A stretch of 64,000 bases of DNA from Tetradesmus obliquus. Taxonomy: Eukaryota > Chlorophyta > Chlorophyceae > Sphaeropleales > Scenedesmaceae. The position numbers and the translations under genes were made by a program. Shown here in pieces: positions 22,855 to 35,607 of the stretch. The stretch is taken from contig CP126197.1 in the NCBI GenBank assembly GCA_030272155.1, forward strand, positions 4,270,001 to 4,334,000, given 5' to 3'. Position 1 is the first letter of the stretch, and each line of letters begins with the position of its first letter. The notes below the pieces were generated by a model, which ran no database searches, had not been told where the DNA came from, and saw nothing but the letters and a program-made list of their open reading frames with translations.

Positions 22855-25733
22855 ATGCACCTGCTGCGTGGTGCAGCAGGCAAGGCAAGGCCGCGCCTGC
22901 TAGCCCGCTGCGCAATGTCTGCTGTAGCAAGACCTCCAGAGGTCGTAGTAACTAAGGAGCACGGCCTGGGCAGGCTAACACTGGCCAGGAGTAAGCAGCT
23001 GAATGCATTGGGAGCAGGTATGAGGTGGCAGTTGCAGCAGGCCTGGTACAGGTCATCTGGTAGCAGCGTGTCATGTACTGCCCCTCAACACAGCATAGCA
23101 GTGCAGATGTCATCCTGATGATGAAACGCAGCACAGAAAGAGTTATTTGGGGCCAATCTAGCTGCTGATAGCGCTTGACTTCCAGGCTGTGCACATTTTG
23201 AACTGATGCGGTGGTGCAGAGCATGTAGAACAGCTGCAGCAGCAGCTGCTGGCCTGGGCTGATGCGGCGAGTGGGGTGAAGGCAGTGCTGCTGGACTCTG
23301 ACAATGACAGGAGCTTCTGTTCAGGTATGCGTTTCGTAGCATGCACAGCGCAGCAGTTGGTGCAAACGCGCCGTACAGCTCCACAACTTTGCTGCTTTCT
23401 GTGTGTTTCAGCTCAAACAGCACAGCAGCTGCACCCATCAGCCACCGTGCTGCTTTGTATCATATAGTGAATGTGCAGCTACCACCACCTTGTCTTTTTC
23501 AAGCCCTGCTTGTCTACATACATGTACACATTGTGTCCTCCTGTGCTTCTGGGCAGGTGGCGACGTCAAGGCAGCAAGGCAGGCTGTGCTAGACAGCCCC
23601 TACCCAGACTCCCCTCCTGCAGGCCACCACATCCACACGGTGTTCCAAGCAGAGTACAGCACCCTGCTGCTGATAGCCAGCTACAAGCTGCCGTTTGTCT
23701 CATGCTGCCAAGGCATCTGGATGGGTTTAGGGTTTGGCATTGCCGGCTTTGGCAGGTTCAGGGTGGTCAGTGATGGCACCATCTTTGCTATGCCTGAGAA
23801 TGCCATAGGTGGGTTGGCTGCTGTCGCCTACAGCATGCATGCAGCTGGTTGTGCATGCAGTTGTGCATGCATTGGATGCTTACAGCAGCAGAACCTACCA
23901 AGTGCATGCTCTACACACATACCACAGCCTGCCCAACAGAGGCAGGGCAGGTTGAGAATGTGCTCAGAACATGCCACAGCAGCAGCCTGCCACTGGCATC
24001 GCTTGCACAGCTTACTGCAGCACAGTACGGATTGTGACTGCAAACACGCCAGGTCAAAACAACACGCCACCCTTGCCTGCTCATGCTGCGTAGTAAGTGA
24101 CCTTGTGCCCTCCTGCAAATGTTGTTTACGCCCGCAGGGCTCTGGCCGGATGTCGGCTTTGCATTCAAGGCAGCACACATGCCCGGGCACCTGGGGCTGT
24201 TCCTTGGGCTGAGTGGGGTGCGGCTGAGCAGCGCTGCTGACCTGCTCTTCACCGGCATTGCCACGCACTACATACCAGAGGACCAGCTGCAGGTGGGCTG
24301 CGGTGATTGGTCACAGGAGGCGTGTTTGCAGGACAGCGCGCTTGCAGGAAACTCGCTTGCAGGAAAAGCAACATGTGATCATGCTGTCTGCAAGTGGCCA
24401 GTTGGCAAGAAGCTTGCTTTGCCGCCATTGAGTAGCGTGATGTGATGACAGCTGTGACATGTTGAGCTTGATCCAGGCCACTTGCTGCTCAACAGCCTTG
24501 TGCATGATGTTTGCAGGCATTCAAGCAGCAGCTGTCACAAAACCCAGAAGCACTGGAGCCGCTGCTGCAGCAGTACAGCACTGTACCGCCAGATGCCCCA
24601 GGGCCGCTGCAGCGGCTGCAGCCTGTGGTCGACAAGCACCTGGGGCAGCTGGTTTCCGTGTACAGGCAGGCAGGCTGCGATGAGCTGGAGGCGCTGCATA
24701 CAGCGCTGCAGGGACTGCAGCAGGTGAGCAGGCCTTGCCTGCCGGCGCAGCTTCCTGGTGCTGTGCGCACCAGACAGAAATGTGGTGTTCCTGTTCATGC
24801 TAAGAACCTGGGCCAGGGGAAACGCACAGATTGCCGCTGCAAACACAAGTTGCGGTTCAGACAGGTGTTGTGTTTGACCGTGAACAGCACTGCACGCATG
24901 GGTGTGACAGCAGTTCTATCTTGAAGTCTGTGACAGGATGTTGGGGGTTATCCTGCTGCAAATGAAGGTATTGTTCATGTCTGCATACAGTGGGAGGAAT
25001 GAGCTTCCGGCCACTGCAGCAGCTGACGTTGTGTGACTGTTGTACGCTGCCTGCTTGCGCAGGAGCTGCCAGCTGTGCATGCAAGCGACCACCAGGCAGC
25101 GCACCTGCTGCAAAACGCCATCAGCAGCTGGGCCTATGGCAGCCCCCGCTCACTGGCCATCACTCTGCAGCACTTCACGCGCGTGCACGATGCAGTGCAA
25201 GGCAGCTCAGCAGCAGCAGCAGCAGCAGCAGCAGGAAGTTCTGCCGACCTGTCAACCTTGGCAGGGGTCATGCATGTGAGGACTTGTTGAAGTGTTACTC
25301 AAGCATCCAACAGGCCGGGTGCATATGTGTCTGTGAAGAGATCAGTAGCGGCAGCAGCCTGCATGTGTGCAACCAGCTGCTGCGGTGGGACTTCCTGCAA
25401 GCAGCCTGCAACATGTTAAAGAGCCCCTGAGGTTATTTCCATGTGTGATTTTGCCTGTTCTGCTTTACTGCCCTGCAGGCGGAATACAACATGGCAGTGC
25501 GGCAGGTGGCACATGAGGACTTCCTCGAAGGTGTCAGGGCAGCATTGGTAGACAAAGATAGGCGTCCCGCATGGCTCGCAGAGACAGGCCACCCCCACCT
25601 CTCCACCGCAGCAGCCGCAGCAGCATTACCAGAAGATCAAACCGAAGTTTGTCTACCTGGAAACAGGTTCTCCCTGCAGCAGCTGTTCGAGCCGCTTGGC
25701 GGCAAGGATCACCGGCACCACCTGCTGCTGTAG
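22855..25733 (+). CDS. 3-hydroxyisobutyryl-CoA hydrolase-like (enoyl-CoA hydratase superfamily)
   Basis: Exons 22855-23017, 23220-23324, 23557-23808, 24138-24292, 24517-24723, 25063-25275 and 25479-25733, with phases 1, 1, 1, 0, 0, 0, give 449 residues. Recognisable blocks in order: GLGRLTLARSKQLNALGAE, DRSFCSGGDVKAAR, HTVFQAEYSTLLLIASYKLP, GIWMGLGFGIAGFGRFRV, IFAMPENAIGLWPDVGF, LGLFLGLSGVRL, LLFTGIATHYI and VRQVAHEDFLEGVRAALVDKDRRPAW. The Glu of MPEN and Asp of PDVG at the family's active site are present, while the usual GGG of the oxyanion loop reads GLGFG. The enzyme hydrolyses 3-hydroxyisobutyryl-CoA in valine catabolism. The N-terminus (MHLLRGAAGKARPRLLARC) is Arg-rich and amphipathic, which suggests mitochondria; there is no C-terminal peroxisomal tripeptide. 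A shorter start at 22915-22920 is possible. Confidence 0.88.
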
Positions 25734-26627
25734 GCTCCCAGGCGCAGACAGGTGGCGTGTGCAGTAGAGATAGCAAGTGCCGGCTACTGTCAGACTGGGC
25801 ACCGTCCTAGCACTCGTTGCCACAGATAGGCCAGGAGTGCTAGCACTGTGTACTGTGTGCTGAACAGTGACAGTGCAGGGGTTTGAATTCACCTGTCATC
25901 ACCGCAGCGGCCAGACTGTGCGCGGCTGACAGTGTGGCATTGTGTTGTGGTGTTTATGCCGGTGTCGTGGCCGTGCTGCAGAAGTGCTTGCACTGTGTCG
26001 ATGTGACGTGCCCGCCCAAACCTGAACACTGTGGCTGTAGCCCACACAGAGAGTGCGTGCAGCGGTTGAAGTGACGTCAAGCAGTCGTTTCAACACGTCT
26101 CAAATGTCATGCTCACCCGCAAAAGCAGCCATTGATTGGTAGGGCGGGAGAAAACAGAAACATGCGGCATCCGTTATCGTCCAGAATCGAGCCCCCTCAT
26201 TAGACAAAATTCGTCATTTGTATCACATACAGCTGTTATAAGGTTGTAGTGACCGGCTGAAGCGTGGCTGTTGACTACTGCACTCTCAGTAAGGGTGTGG
26301 CACATTGAGCTCGTTGCCGTGAAGCAGTCGGTGAAATAATGATGCAGTCCACCTCAAGTCTTATTTGTCTGCCAGTTACGAACGTAAGCGCCAGGCGTTC
26401 GCAGTTGCTGGCTTACTGTAGTGCAACCTGACTCTTGGAGTGACTGCACAACAGCATGGAGTGCAAATCATCAGCACGAGCCAGCAGGAGCCTTACTAAT
26501 GCTTTGAGCCAATCAAACATGTGCAATGTGTGCTTGTTTGAGGCTTGAAACATCGCAGAGCGCAGCATGCTGTAAATTCAACCTGCCTGCTCATGTACAT
26601 GATGCTGCTGTGCAGGGGTGCTGCCCA
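25734..26627. other. Intergenic: 3' flank of HIBCH-like gene and upstream region of next gene
   Basis: No gene was recognised in these 894 bp. An acceptor-like CTGTGCAG at about 26608-26615 lies just before the start codon of the next gene, so a spliced 5' UTR is likely. Confidence 0.45.
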
Positions 26628-29600
26628 ATGGAGAAGCAGCAAGCGGGCGAAGATGGGATGAATGCCATAGCCGATATCGTAGCTAAAGCCTTCATAGAAA
26701 TCAAGGAGGACATGGACAGAATAGTCAACAGCGGTGATGTGCAGAGTCCTGCAGGCACCTTCCCTGCACATGCAGCACCTGCCAGCGAGGAGCAGCTGCC
26801 TGCAGTGCAGCTGGGCCACGGCAGAACCTTTTCAGAGTCTCCAGGCTATGATGACATTGAACTTCCAGATATTGAATGTAGGCTGCCAGAGGCCCTGCAG
26901 AGCATGGAGGTGGCCTCACCCAGCAGCCCATTTGTCAGCCTGCCAGCAGGCGCTGCAGCAGAAGGCTCCGGCATCTCTGTGCGCCGCACATATGCCACCA
27001 ACGCCACCGGCAGCAGAGACCCCAGCTTCCACCTTCGGCAGCAGCCAGGCAATGAGGGCAGCCCCGTGGGGCTTGCAGCTTATGGCCCATGCAGCGACTT
27101 CGCAGCAGACTGCCTGCCGCTTGCAGACATGGACGAATGCATCGACACGGCTGCCACACCAGGCGCTGCAGCAGCACCAGCAGTTGGCGCATCCGTGCAG
27201 CCAAGCAGCATGCAGTACAGCGCAGCACAGTACAGCGCAGCGCAGTTCAGAGCATCACAGCACAGCGCAGTGAACAGCATCAGCCTAGGCAGTAGCGCTA
27301 CAACCAGTGTTCCTGCAAGCAACCCCCAGCTGCAGGACGAAGCAGGTGAAGATGCAACAGACTCAACCGTGGCGTCCTCCCACCTCACTTACACTGAGCT
27401 GCTGGAGAGGGCGATTGCAGGCATGGACCCCAAACTGCAGCAGATGAGCAACAATCTGCTCACACGCAGCAACAGCAGGACCTCTGTGGAGCGCAGGCGC
27501 ACCTCAGGCGAGAGCGCGAGCCGCCGCAGCAGCGGTGGTGGCAGCGCCGCGCGCCCCAGCTCATGTGGCAGGTCAGCTGCTCGGCCGGCCAGCGCTGGAG
27601 CGCTGGCATATGATGGTGGCTTTTGGCAGCAGCAGACGCCAGGCCTGATGTCTGTGCGCCCGTGGCAGGGGCAGTCCAAGTTTCCTGCAAGCAACGCTGG
27701 CGCAGCTGCTGGCAGTCCTGTCAGGAGGAGCAGCGCCAGGTCAGCTGAGGAGGACGGCAACGGCCCGAGTGTGCGCATCTTCAAGCACGGCTCAGGGTCT
27801 GCAAAGAAGCTGCTGGAGGAGCTGGATCAGCGTGGCGTGTCTGTGCGCAGCAGCATCGACAGCCAGGTGAGGCCGATTGTTGGGCAGGGTCGGATACATC
27901 GGGTGATGACAGTGCTGCTACCAACCAATGCATGTTAACGGGTGGCATCCGCAAGCAGTGCTAGCATGGCCACCGTGTGGATTCTGAAGTTCAACTGCGT
28001 GGCTGCTAACGGTGTAGGCTTCTGGTTGCTGCCTGCTGTGGTCCTGCAGGCCGGCCGCACAGGTCAGCGCAGCAGGAGTGCACCACGTGAAGTGGCAGGC
28101 GCAACACAGCATGTGAAGCGCATGCACCATTCACCAGCACTCGGAGGCTCAGGCGTGGCAGTGTCGTCTCCACCTTCAGACCAGCAGACGAGCAGTGGCG
28201 GCAGGCCTAAGAGCAACCCCCGCTACACCAAAGGCTACATCGACCGACTGTACCTTCAGGGAGTTGAGAAGGTATGATATGCAGATTTGTAGGTGCAGGT
28301 GCAGTACAGCATGCGTCCTGCAAACTTGTGTGATTGTCCTGCAAACAGATTGCCAACTGCAGATGCTTCAAACAGCCTATCGATGCCGACTATGCTCAGG
28401 ATGGATGAGCAACAAACGCAACTGCCTCAGCCGAGCCACCTGAAGCTGCTGGTCTCAAGCTTATTTGCTGCTTTCTTACTTTCTGCTGCAGCAATTGAAG
28501 CGCGCCCACCAACCTGAGCAACGCAGCACGTCGCCGGTGCGCCTGTCAGAGGGAGACTGGAACAGGTGAGAGAGTGCACGCAGCCTCCAAGTTTCTCAGA
28601 CAAAGTTGCTGGAATCATCCTTTCAAACTCTACCCTGCATTGCTTGTGACACATGCCGTGCTTGCCCCCTACTTAGGCGAAGGTTGCAGTCATCTTCAAC
28701 AGTATCACATAGCACAAGCCCTTGTGTTTCATCTGTGCTCTTTAAAATGTAATTGACTTGTTGGCTATGCCTGCGTCTTCCTGGTTTGTAGGGTGACTAT
28801 GCGCCTGCACCTGAATGCACAGGAGAAGGAGGAGCGGATGAGGCAGCGCAGGGAGCACCAAGCAGAGGAGATTGATGCAGCTGCACGCCATGCAGGCACA
28901 CACGCCGTGCACAACCGCGCCCACAGCACAGGACAGCGCAGCAGCGGCGGTGGAGGCAGCAGCAGAGCAGCCAGCGGCGGCGGCAGTGACTGCCCAAGCG
29001 CAGAGTTCTACCAGCGCCAGCAGGCACTGCTTGAGCGCAAGAAGCAGCGCGAAGCGCAGCGGCGACCCTCAGACGAGGATGAGCTGGATGAGTGTGTATG
29101 TGAGTGGCTTGCAGTCTGCAGGTATCTTGCATGTTAAAAATTTCTTGAAAGCGGCAGGCCTTGCTTGCAGGCAGTCAGATTCTCATGCCCATGCAGCAAA
29201 GCGTATGTGGATGTTATGTGACATCCCACAGCAGCTTATGCTGTTTGCAGACTGCATGTACACTGTGCCTATTCACAAAGTTGACCAAAGTTGTGAGCAG
29301 CACCTGCTGCTTGAAGGGCAAAAGCAAGCCCCAGCAGGAGTCTGGCAATAGCAGCCAGCCATCATAATTGCATGCATCCCCTAACTGAATTGTGTGCTTG
29401 CTGTGGCTGGTGCTTTTCTCCAACTGCAGTCCGCCCACAGATTAACCCAGTCAGCAAGAGTCTGCGCCGCTCAGTGGAAGAACTGCACAAGTGGGAGGAC
29501 CACAAGAGGCTGCACGTGAGTGGCAGCACCAGCAGGATCGGCCCGCTATATCTGCCAGCAGCGCCTGACATGATGCTCAGGCAGCGGATTGTGTGCTGTT

Positions 29601-32600
29601 GTTTTTGTGACCTGGCCTACCTCTGGCTTTTCTAGCAGCACATCAGGGGGGGGGGAGCACTTTCTCCACTGACAGCATCATCATCCCATTTTGGCTGGCA
29701 ACTTTAGAACAACTTATATACTATATAAACCAACTCCTGCAAGTTTTTACAGGGGTTCTGGGGTGGATCTGGGGAGGGGGGGGTGGGTGGGTGTCTGGGG
29801 GCCCACTAACTTTCTTGTCTTGGGGGTCCGAAGTTTTTTGCCAGGAGCCCGATGAAGGCAAGAGTGGGCTCATATGACTGCTTAGGTCATGTACTGTTGT
29901 TTGCACACGTTTTAGTATCCTGGCCATTAATACCAGAGGATAACAAGGTGGCAGGCAGGCGCCGAGACGCGTCAGGGGTGGCGGCGGTAGCAGTACAGCA
30001 GAGACATCAGATCGTTCGTGTGTTGTTGCAACCACGCCAAAGCACGGCTCTTGGGGTCCAGAAATGATATAATAGCTATAACATAATATATATGTACTTC
30101 TGGGGCCTGACAGCGCACATTTCTGCAGTGGGGTGGGGGGTGGGTGGGTGTCTAGGGCCCGTCAAGGTTTTTTATGATGACGTCCTACACTTTCTTGCGT
30201 GCCCCCCCCCCCCTTGAGCACATCACATTATGTATTGCTGACCTGGTTGTGCAGGTGTATGCCCTGTCAGAAGAGAAGGCTGATCGGGAGTTCGACGGCT
30301 ACACCTGGGCACCAAAGATCAACGACAGCAGCAGGCGCCTGGCGCTGGCAACGTATGCGGCAGCACCTGACCCTGCACGGCCCTGGACCACCAGCCCCAG
30401 GCACAAGACTGCCCCTCCCAGGTATTTTAGCCACACTATCGGCCAATCACCAGGCACTTGTGTGAGCGTCAGCAGTTTCATGCAGCAGCAGGCAGCTCCG
30501 TGTCTTGTACTGTGCACGTGCACCAGAGCAGTCACCACCCTTTATTATCGATGAGTCAGCTGTGTGCGCTGGGCAATCATTCTACATCCAAGCTTGCCGT
30601 GTGCACCTCGCTGTGTTGATTTCTGTGTGTTTACCTTGCCGAACGCAGGCAGCCCAGCCCACCACGCCAGCCCAGCCCTCCTCCTAGGTCAATTGCCAAC
30701 GCTGGCTCCACGTACAACCACTACCCAGCTGAGGTGCTGTATGCACAACCCAGCCCTCAGCAGCAGCAGCAGCAGCAGGAGAAGGAGAAGCAGGCAGCGG
30801 GCTTTGAAGGCGCTAGTGCAGGCTATGCAGCGGCTGCAGCTTGGGAGCAGGCACAGCTGGCAGAGCAGCTGCCTCCAGGCACTGTTCTTGGCATCCCTGT
30901 GGCAGAGGCGGCGGCTGTTCAGTACAGCTCAGGGCAGGCTGCAGCTGCTGCAGCCATGCCACGCCAGGCGGCTTCCAGCTGCGCACCTCAGCAAATGGTG
31001 TCAGTAGCAGCTGGTGATGGCGTGGCGTTTATCAGCCTGGGACCTATCAGGACTGCTGCTGCTCCCCCAGCTGCACAGCCAGGGGCAACACTTGAGGCTG
31101 GCAGTGGCGGCAGTGCCGACTGGGCCCAGCAGCTTGCCAGGGCTGGCGGTTCAGGCGCATATGATGACAGTGCAGCCAACACGCCAATGAAGCAGCAGTT
31201 TGGGGCAGCTGGCAGGTCTGCAGCAGCAGCAGCGGCAGCACGGGCGTTCAGGGATGACTCTGCGGGCGGCATGCACGTGCCTGCGCGCAAGGTGTCTACA
31301 GGAGGCTCATGGTTTGCACCTGTGGTGTCAGGAGGCGCCAAGAGCACCTCCCCGCTGTCGAAGTTGAAGCAGCAGGGAGGTGGTGCTGGTGGTGCGCTGC
31401 AGCCTACATTGAGTGACGCAACACGGGCAGCACTAGAGCTGTCACACCTGGCCGTTGGGGTTGAGATGCCAGCAGATGGCGCGCAGCTGGGCGCGCTAGC
31501 AGCACAGCAGGCAGTGCCGGCGTACTACGTAGCAATGGACTCCTCACCCAACCTGTGCAATAGCTACAGCGCGCGCTATGCTTACACGAAGGCGGCAGCA
31601 GCAGCTGCCAAGGGAGGCGTGCCAGGTGTGCCTGCACCAGCAGCCGAACGGTTCTTGGAGGGCTCATACGCAAGCATCGGCGGCTGTGGTGTTGGTGGCT
31701 GGCCTGCGGGGCAGTATGACAGCTGCACAGACGACAGCAAGCAGGCAGCAATGGCGGAGTGGCAGCTGAAGCAGGAGGCAGCTGCAGCAGTGCAGCACAA
31801 GCAGTACAGCGCCGCGCAGCTGATCAACGCCAGGCATCGGAGCAGTGCTGGTGGTGCTATGATCCTGTCAAGGGAGTGCAGCGTTGAGGTCGGCAGCGTG
31901 GTGGGCTCTACTATAGTGTCAGCACCAACAGATGCAGGTCAGCATAGTCCACGCCAGGAGCAGCAGCAGCAATTCCAGGCTGCAGAGCTGGATGCCCTGA
32001 AGCAGATGCTCGGTTGTGTTGGTGGTGAGCACTCAGCCATTCTGGCATCAGAGAACACTATGTTTGACAAGGGTCAGCAGCAGGCACACCAGGCAGAGCT
32101 GGCAGAAGGTATGCTGGATCAGACTCAGTCGGTGCCTTTTGAGCTCATGGGGTCGCCACGCAGCAGGCTGTACATGACCAGCAATGCAGAGGGCAAGCCT
32201 GCCACTGCTCAGCAGCTGCTGGTGTTGCTGGGCAAGGAGGAGGCTGCAGCTGGGGAGCAGCAGCAGGGAGAGAATGGCAGTGGCGGCAACAGCAGCAGCA
32301 AGAACAGCCCGAGGGCTGATGCTGGCTGTGATGGAGGCTTTGGCAGCCCATGTGCCATGAACAGTGTGCTGCACCCCGCAGCTGGCAGCCCCTACCTGCC
32401 TGACAGCCGCATCAACAGCCCTGCCTTTGGCAACTCTCCCTATGGCAGCAGCACCAACCTGCTGTCAGCTGTGCAGCGCACGCAGCTGCTGGCTGGCCAC
32501 GGCAGCAGCAAGCTGTCTGCTAGCAGCAGGGCAGGTGATGCTGGAACATGGCCAGCTGATCCCAAGGAAGCATCAACTGCAGTGCCAGCAGAGGCTGCTG

Positions 32601-33917
32601 TGGTGGTGCAGCTGGTTGTTGCGGAGTCAGAGTGTGCGGAGTCTAATAATGCAGAGGGAGCACAGCAGGCAGTGGCAGGGGCTGAGGATGGAACTGCACC
32701 AGCTGCAAGCCAGCCAGGCTCACCACCAGCTGCTGCAGCAGGCAGCAGCTCAACCTTTGAGCAGCCAGGCAGCGCAGGACTGGGTGGTGAGGCAGAAGCT
32801 GAGGGCGCTGAAGCAGAGGCAGTGAGCACAGCTGAGCTGCTGGGCATGCTGTTTGACCCCACAATGAGCCCTGAGGACAAGGCCAGGAGGATGGCTACCA
32901 CATTCAAGAAGACCATCAGCCGCCGCAACCTGTGAGTGACTGGTGCAGCCACAGCTCACCGCTTAGCAGCATTTCAATTGCCGTTTGCACTACAACCACG
33001 CCATTCTGGGGTTGCGATATGCAGATCTCATAGCAACTGCTGCTTCAAAGCGCCAGAGCAGGCGTGAAGCCTGTCAGCCGTGCAATCCCTGATCTTCAAA
33101 TGCTTGATTGTTTTCATGCAGGCCAATCAACGACTTGGAGAAGACCCTTGCAGCCCTGGTGCCAGCGGCAGCTGCAGCACCAACAGAAGCAGCATCAACA
33201 AAAGCAGCTGATGATGCAGGCGCATGCCAAGCAACAGCGCCAGCTGCTGCAAATGAGACAGAGAACACTACAGCGGCAGCCACAGCCGCAGCTACAGCAC
33301 CGGCAGACCCGCTGGAGAGCAGCAGCATTCAGGAGCTGCTGGAGCACATGTCTGCACTTGAGACGCTGGCAGTGCCTGCTGCTGCAGCAAGCAGCGCATC
33401 TGCCTGCAGCAGCCCTTCTGGCCGCAGGACACCTGGCAGCACTTGCAGGACACCAGCGCCGCGCACAGCAGCAGCACCAGTCAACAGCGAGGTGCAGGAC
33501 ACTCGGCAGGGCGAGGCAGCTTGGGAGGTGGCAGCGGCGGAGCTGGCAGTTGACGCCAGCAGTGGCATGGGCAGCCTGAATGGGTCTGCGCCCTGCTCTC
33601 CTGCTGCAGCAAGTGGTGCGGGTGCTAGGTGCGTCAGCCATGGCCTCGAGCTGCGCATCAACACTGCCAGCAGGGACAGCAGCGCGGCAGGCGTGACTGG
33701 CTTCAGCAGCAACGGCAGCGCGGAGGTGCCTGCGCGTCTGAGCTATGCAGCTGCGGCGGCCCCGCACTCGCCACACGGCAGCAGTGCAGGGTGCTCCAGC
33801 CCTGGGAAGGCAGTGTGCAGGATCACGCAGTTTGCAGCTGTGTCCGCCTCTGTGAGCCAGGCGGGCCAGGCAAATGACAGCCAGTCCTGCAGCAGGACTG
33901 ACAGCGGCATTGTTTGA
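26628..33917 (+). CDS. Large low-complexity protein with F-x-P-x-I-N motifs, possibly cytoskeletal or ciliary
   Basis: Exons 26628-27866, 28050-28271, 28492-28565, 28792-29093, 29430-29515, 30255-30421, 30649-32931 and 33122-33917, all phase-consistent, give 1722 residues. Residues 1-413 are Ser/Ala-rich. The central part has RYTKGYIDRLYLQGVEK, a charged helical stretch (LNAQEKEERMRQRREHQAEE), then FRPQINPVSKSL and WAPKINDSSRRLA. Such F/W-x-P-x-I-N..S..L motifs with nearby coiled coil are common in algal flagellar and microtubule-associated proteins. The long exon 7 is Ala/Gln/Ser/Gly-rich and ends with FDPTMSPEDKARRMATTF. No transmembrane or enzymatic domain was seen. The start was placed at the first ATG after an acceptor-like site, giving MEKQQAGEDG; an in-frame ATG at 26526 is an alternative. 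Function is inferred weakly from motifs. Confidence 0.6.
29646..30216. mobile_element. 571-bp non-autonomous insertion with 9-bp target duplication
   Basis: Intron 5 of the preceding gene contains a block bounded by the 9-mer AGCACATCA at 29637-29645 and again at 30217-30225. The left end is a run of G and the right end a run of C followed by TTG, so the ends form a rough inverted repeat. Internally two G-rich segments share GGGGTGGGTGGGTGTCT followed by GGGCCC-like sequence near 29770-29810 and 30128-30160. It has no coding capacity. A 9-bp duplication fits Mutator-like elements but the class is not proven. Confidence 0.65.
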
Positions 33918-35403
33918 ACGAGTTCTGAGGCGCTTTGTTTGCTTCGGTTTGTGTGCAAGGACTGCAAGGCCGTTGCATGTGACTTGCAGCAGTGCTGTGC
34001 GTTGCAGTGTGTCACGCAGCACTTGGCTGATATCTTTGCATCTGGCTGTTCTATGAAGTGGTGACTGCGCCTGGTATCTGTGTTTATGCAAAGAACGTCA
34101 GTGCCAAAATTGTTGTACGTGGCATGATATTGCAGCATCACACAATGTCATACATCCTCCAGCCTCTGCTGCTATGTCTGCGCAAGCAAACACAGCAAAT
34201 GTCAGCACATAAACCTGAGCATCTGCATGCATGTGGCGCGCACCATCATGCATACATTGCAGGATGCTATGTAGGTGACGCTCCTGCAGGCAGGTGACGA
34301 ACCTGTGAGGGGCAGATGCCCTTTAGGGTTTTTGGACGTGGGCTTCATTTGAGTTCTGTTCCTGATAATGTGCCATGCGGCCTGCAGCATACCAACATCC
34401 TGGGTCCTGATCTGACAACACTGCAGCATTTCGTTTGCTCATGGTGCATGCATAAGAGTCAGCGACTCTGCTGCAAGCTTGCATGTTCAGTGCTTGCTTT
34501 GCTTCTGGGTGTTGCAGCCACCTCCTTGCGTGTTGTGCAGCCCAGCAGGTCTTACAATACATGTTTGCTTGTGAGGGACTGTTTGGTGCTGCAGCAAATG
34601 TCACACGGGGAGCAGGGCTGCAACTGGCAAGCAGCCATGGGTTGACCGTGTGCTGCAATGTTTTCGACTGCATGTTGAGACTGTGCCTCAGGCTTCTGTT
34701 TGGTTCTTCAGTCTTTGGTTCATGCTATCTGCAATTGCTGTGGGCAGCACTTGCAGCTGCAGACGGACAGTCGTGCAGGCAGGCCTAGCTGCTCCTGCAT
34801 GCAGATGCCATGTCATGGATGTTGGCAGCATGAGTGAGCATTATGCCTGTGCATAGGTGTTTGGGTGTGCCGTTTGTGTGGATGACTCAGCATGGCATGC
34901 CACAGACTCAGCACCCATCCAATTCTTTTTTCATGTGCCCTGGGCTGCTGTTTTGATCATTTAGCTAGCCGTAGTCCCTGAGGTAGCTTCGATGCTGCTG
35001 GCGGCTATCAGCTGAGATCAGAGTTTGATATTGTGCCTGCCGCCTGGTAGTCTGCTAACGGTCTTTTTCATCACGAGTAAGGTCCTGTTGTCGTTGTAAC
35101 CTGTGGCTTCTGCGCTTGCTTATGCTGAGGAACCATGCTGAGGCCCTGTGACGCACTTGACAAGCCGTACAACGGGACCAGCTCCAACCTGACCAGCTCA
35201 ACTGACCCGCCCAGCATGAGGCACAGTACATCTACATGCCTGAACAGACCTGCACCAGCAGTATGTGAGCAAACAACCTTGGCCAGGTATGGCTGTACAA
35301 GATCTGTCTTGCCAGCCTCTCAGAGCCTGTGCTGCACATCATGATGGTGCAACATCCGCATTCAAAGCTGCACAGGCTGGCGCCGTTAGGCTTGTGTTCG
35401 ACA
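33918..35403. other. Intergenic, no gene recognised
   Basis: These about 1.5 kb downstream of the large plus-strand gene hold only short open frames without splice context or family similarity on either strand. Base composition is less CAG-rich and more TG-rich than the exons. Confidence 0.45.
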
Positions 35404-35607
35404 GGGGCCGAGCCACAAACCACTGTCAGGGGGGGGGGGGGGCGCGTGGTTTTGAGCACCCCCTCCCCCCCCTGCGGAAAGTGGCTTCTGCATGGGCAGT
35501 GTCTTCCGCAAGGCTGAGCGCGTCCAACCCCTACCCCCCCTCGCGAAAGTGGCACCGCGTCCTCCCCCCCCCCCCCCCCCCCCCTGACAGTGGTTTATGG
35601 CTCGCCC
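35404..35607. mobile_element. MITE-like element with about 28-bp terminal inverted repeats
   Basis: The left end reads GGGGCCGAGCCACAAACCAC then TGTCAG and a G run. The right end reads a C run, CTGACAGTGG, TTTATGGCTCGCCCC. As inverted repeats these match at about 26 of 28 positions. The inside is G- and C-homopolymer rich and has two related blocks (GCGGAAAGTGGC and CGCGAAAGTGGC). It has no coding capacity and no clear target-site duplication was found. Confidence 0.65.

Noticed and set aside
33195-34091. 298-codon minus-strand open frame opposite exon 8 of the large plus-strand gene
   Set aside because: It is the mirror of a CAG/GCA-rich exon whose complement has few stops; the plus-strand reading has consistent phase with seven other exons.
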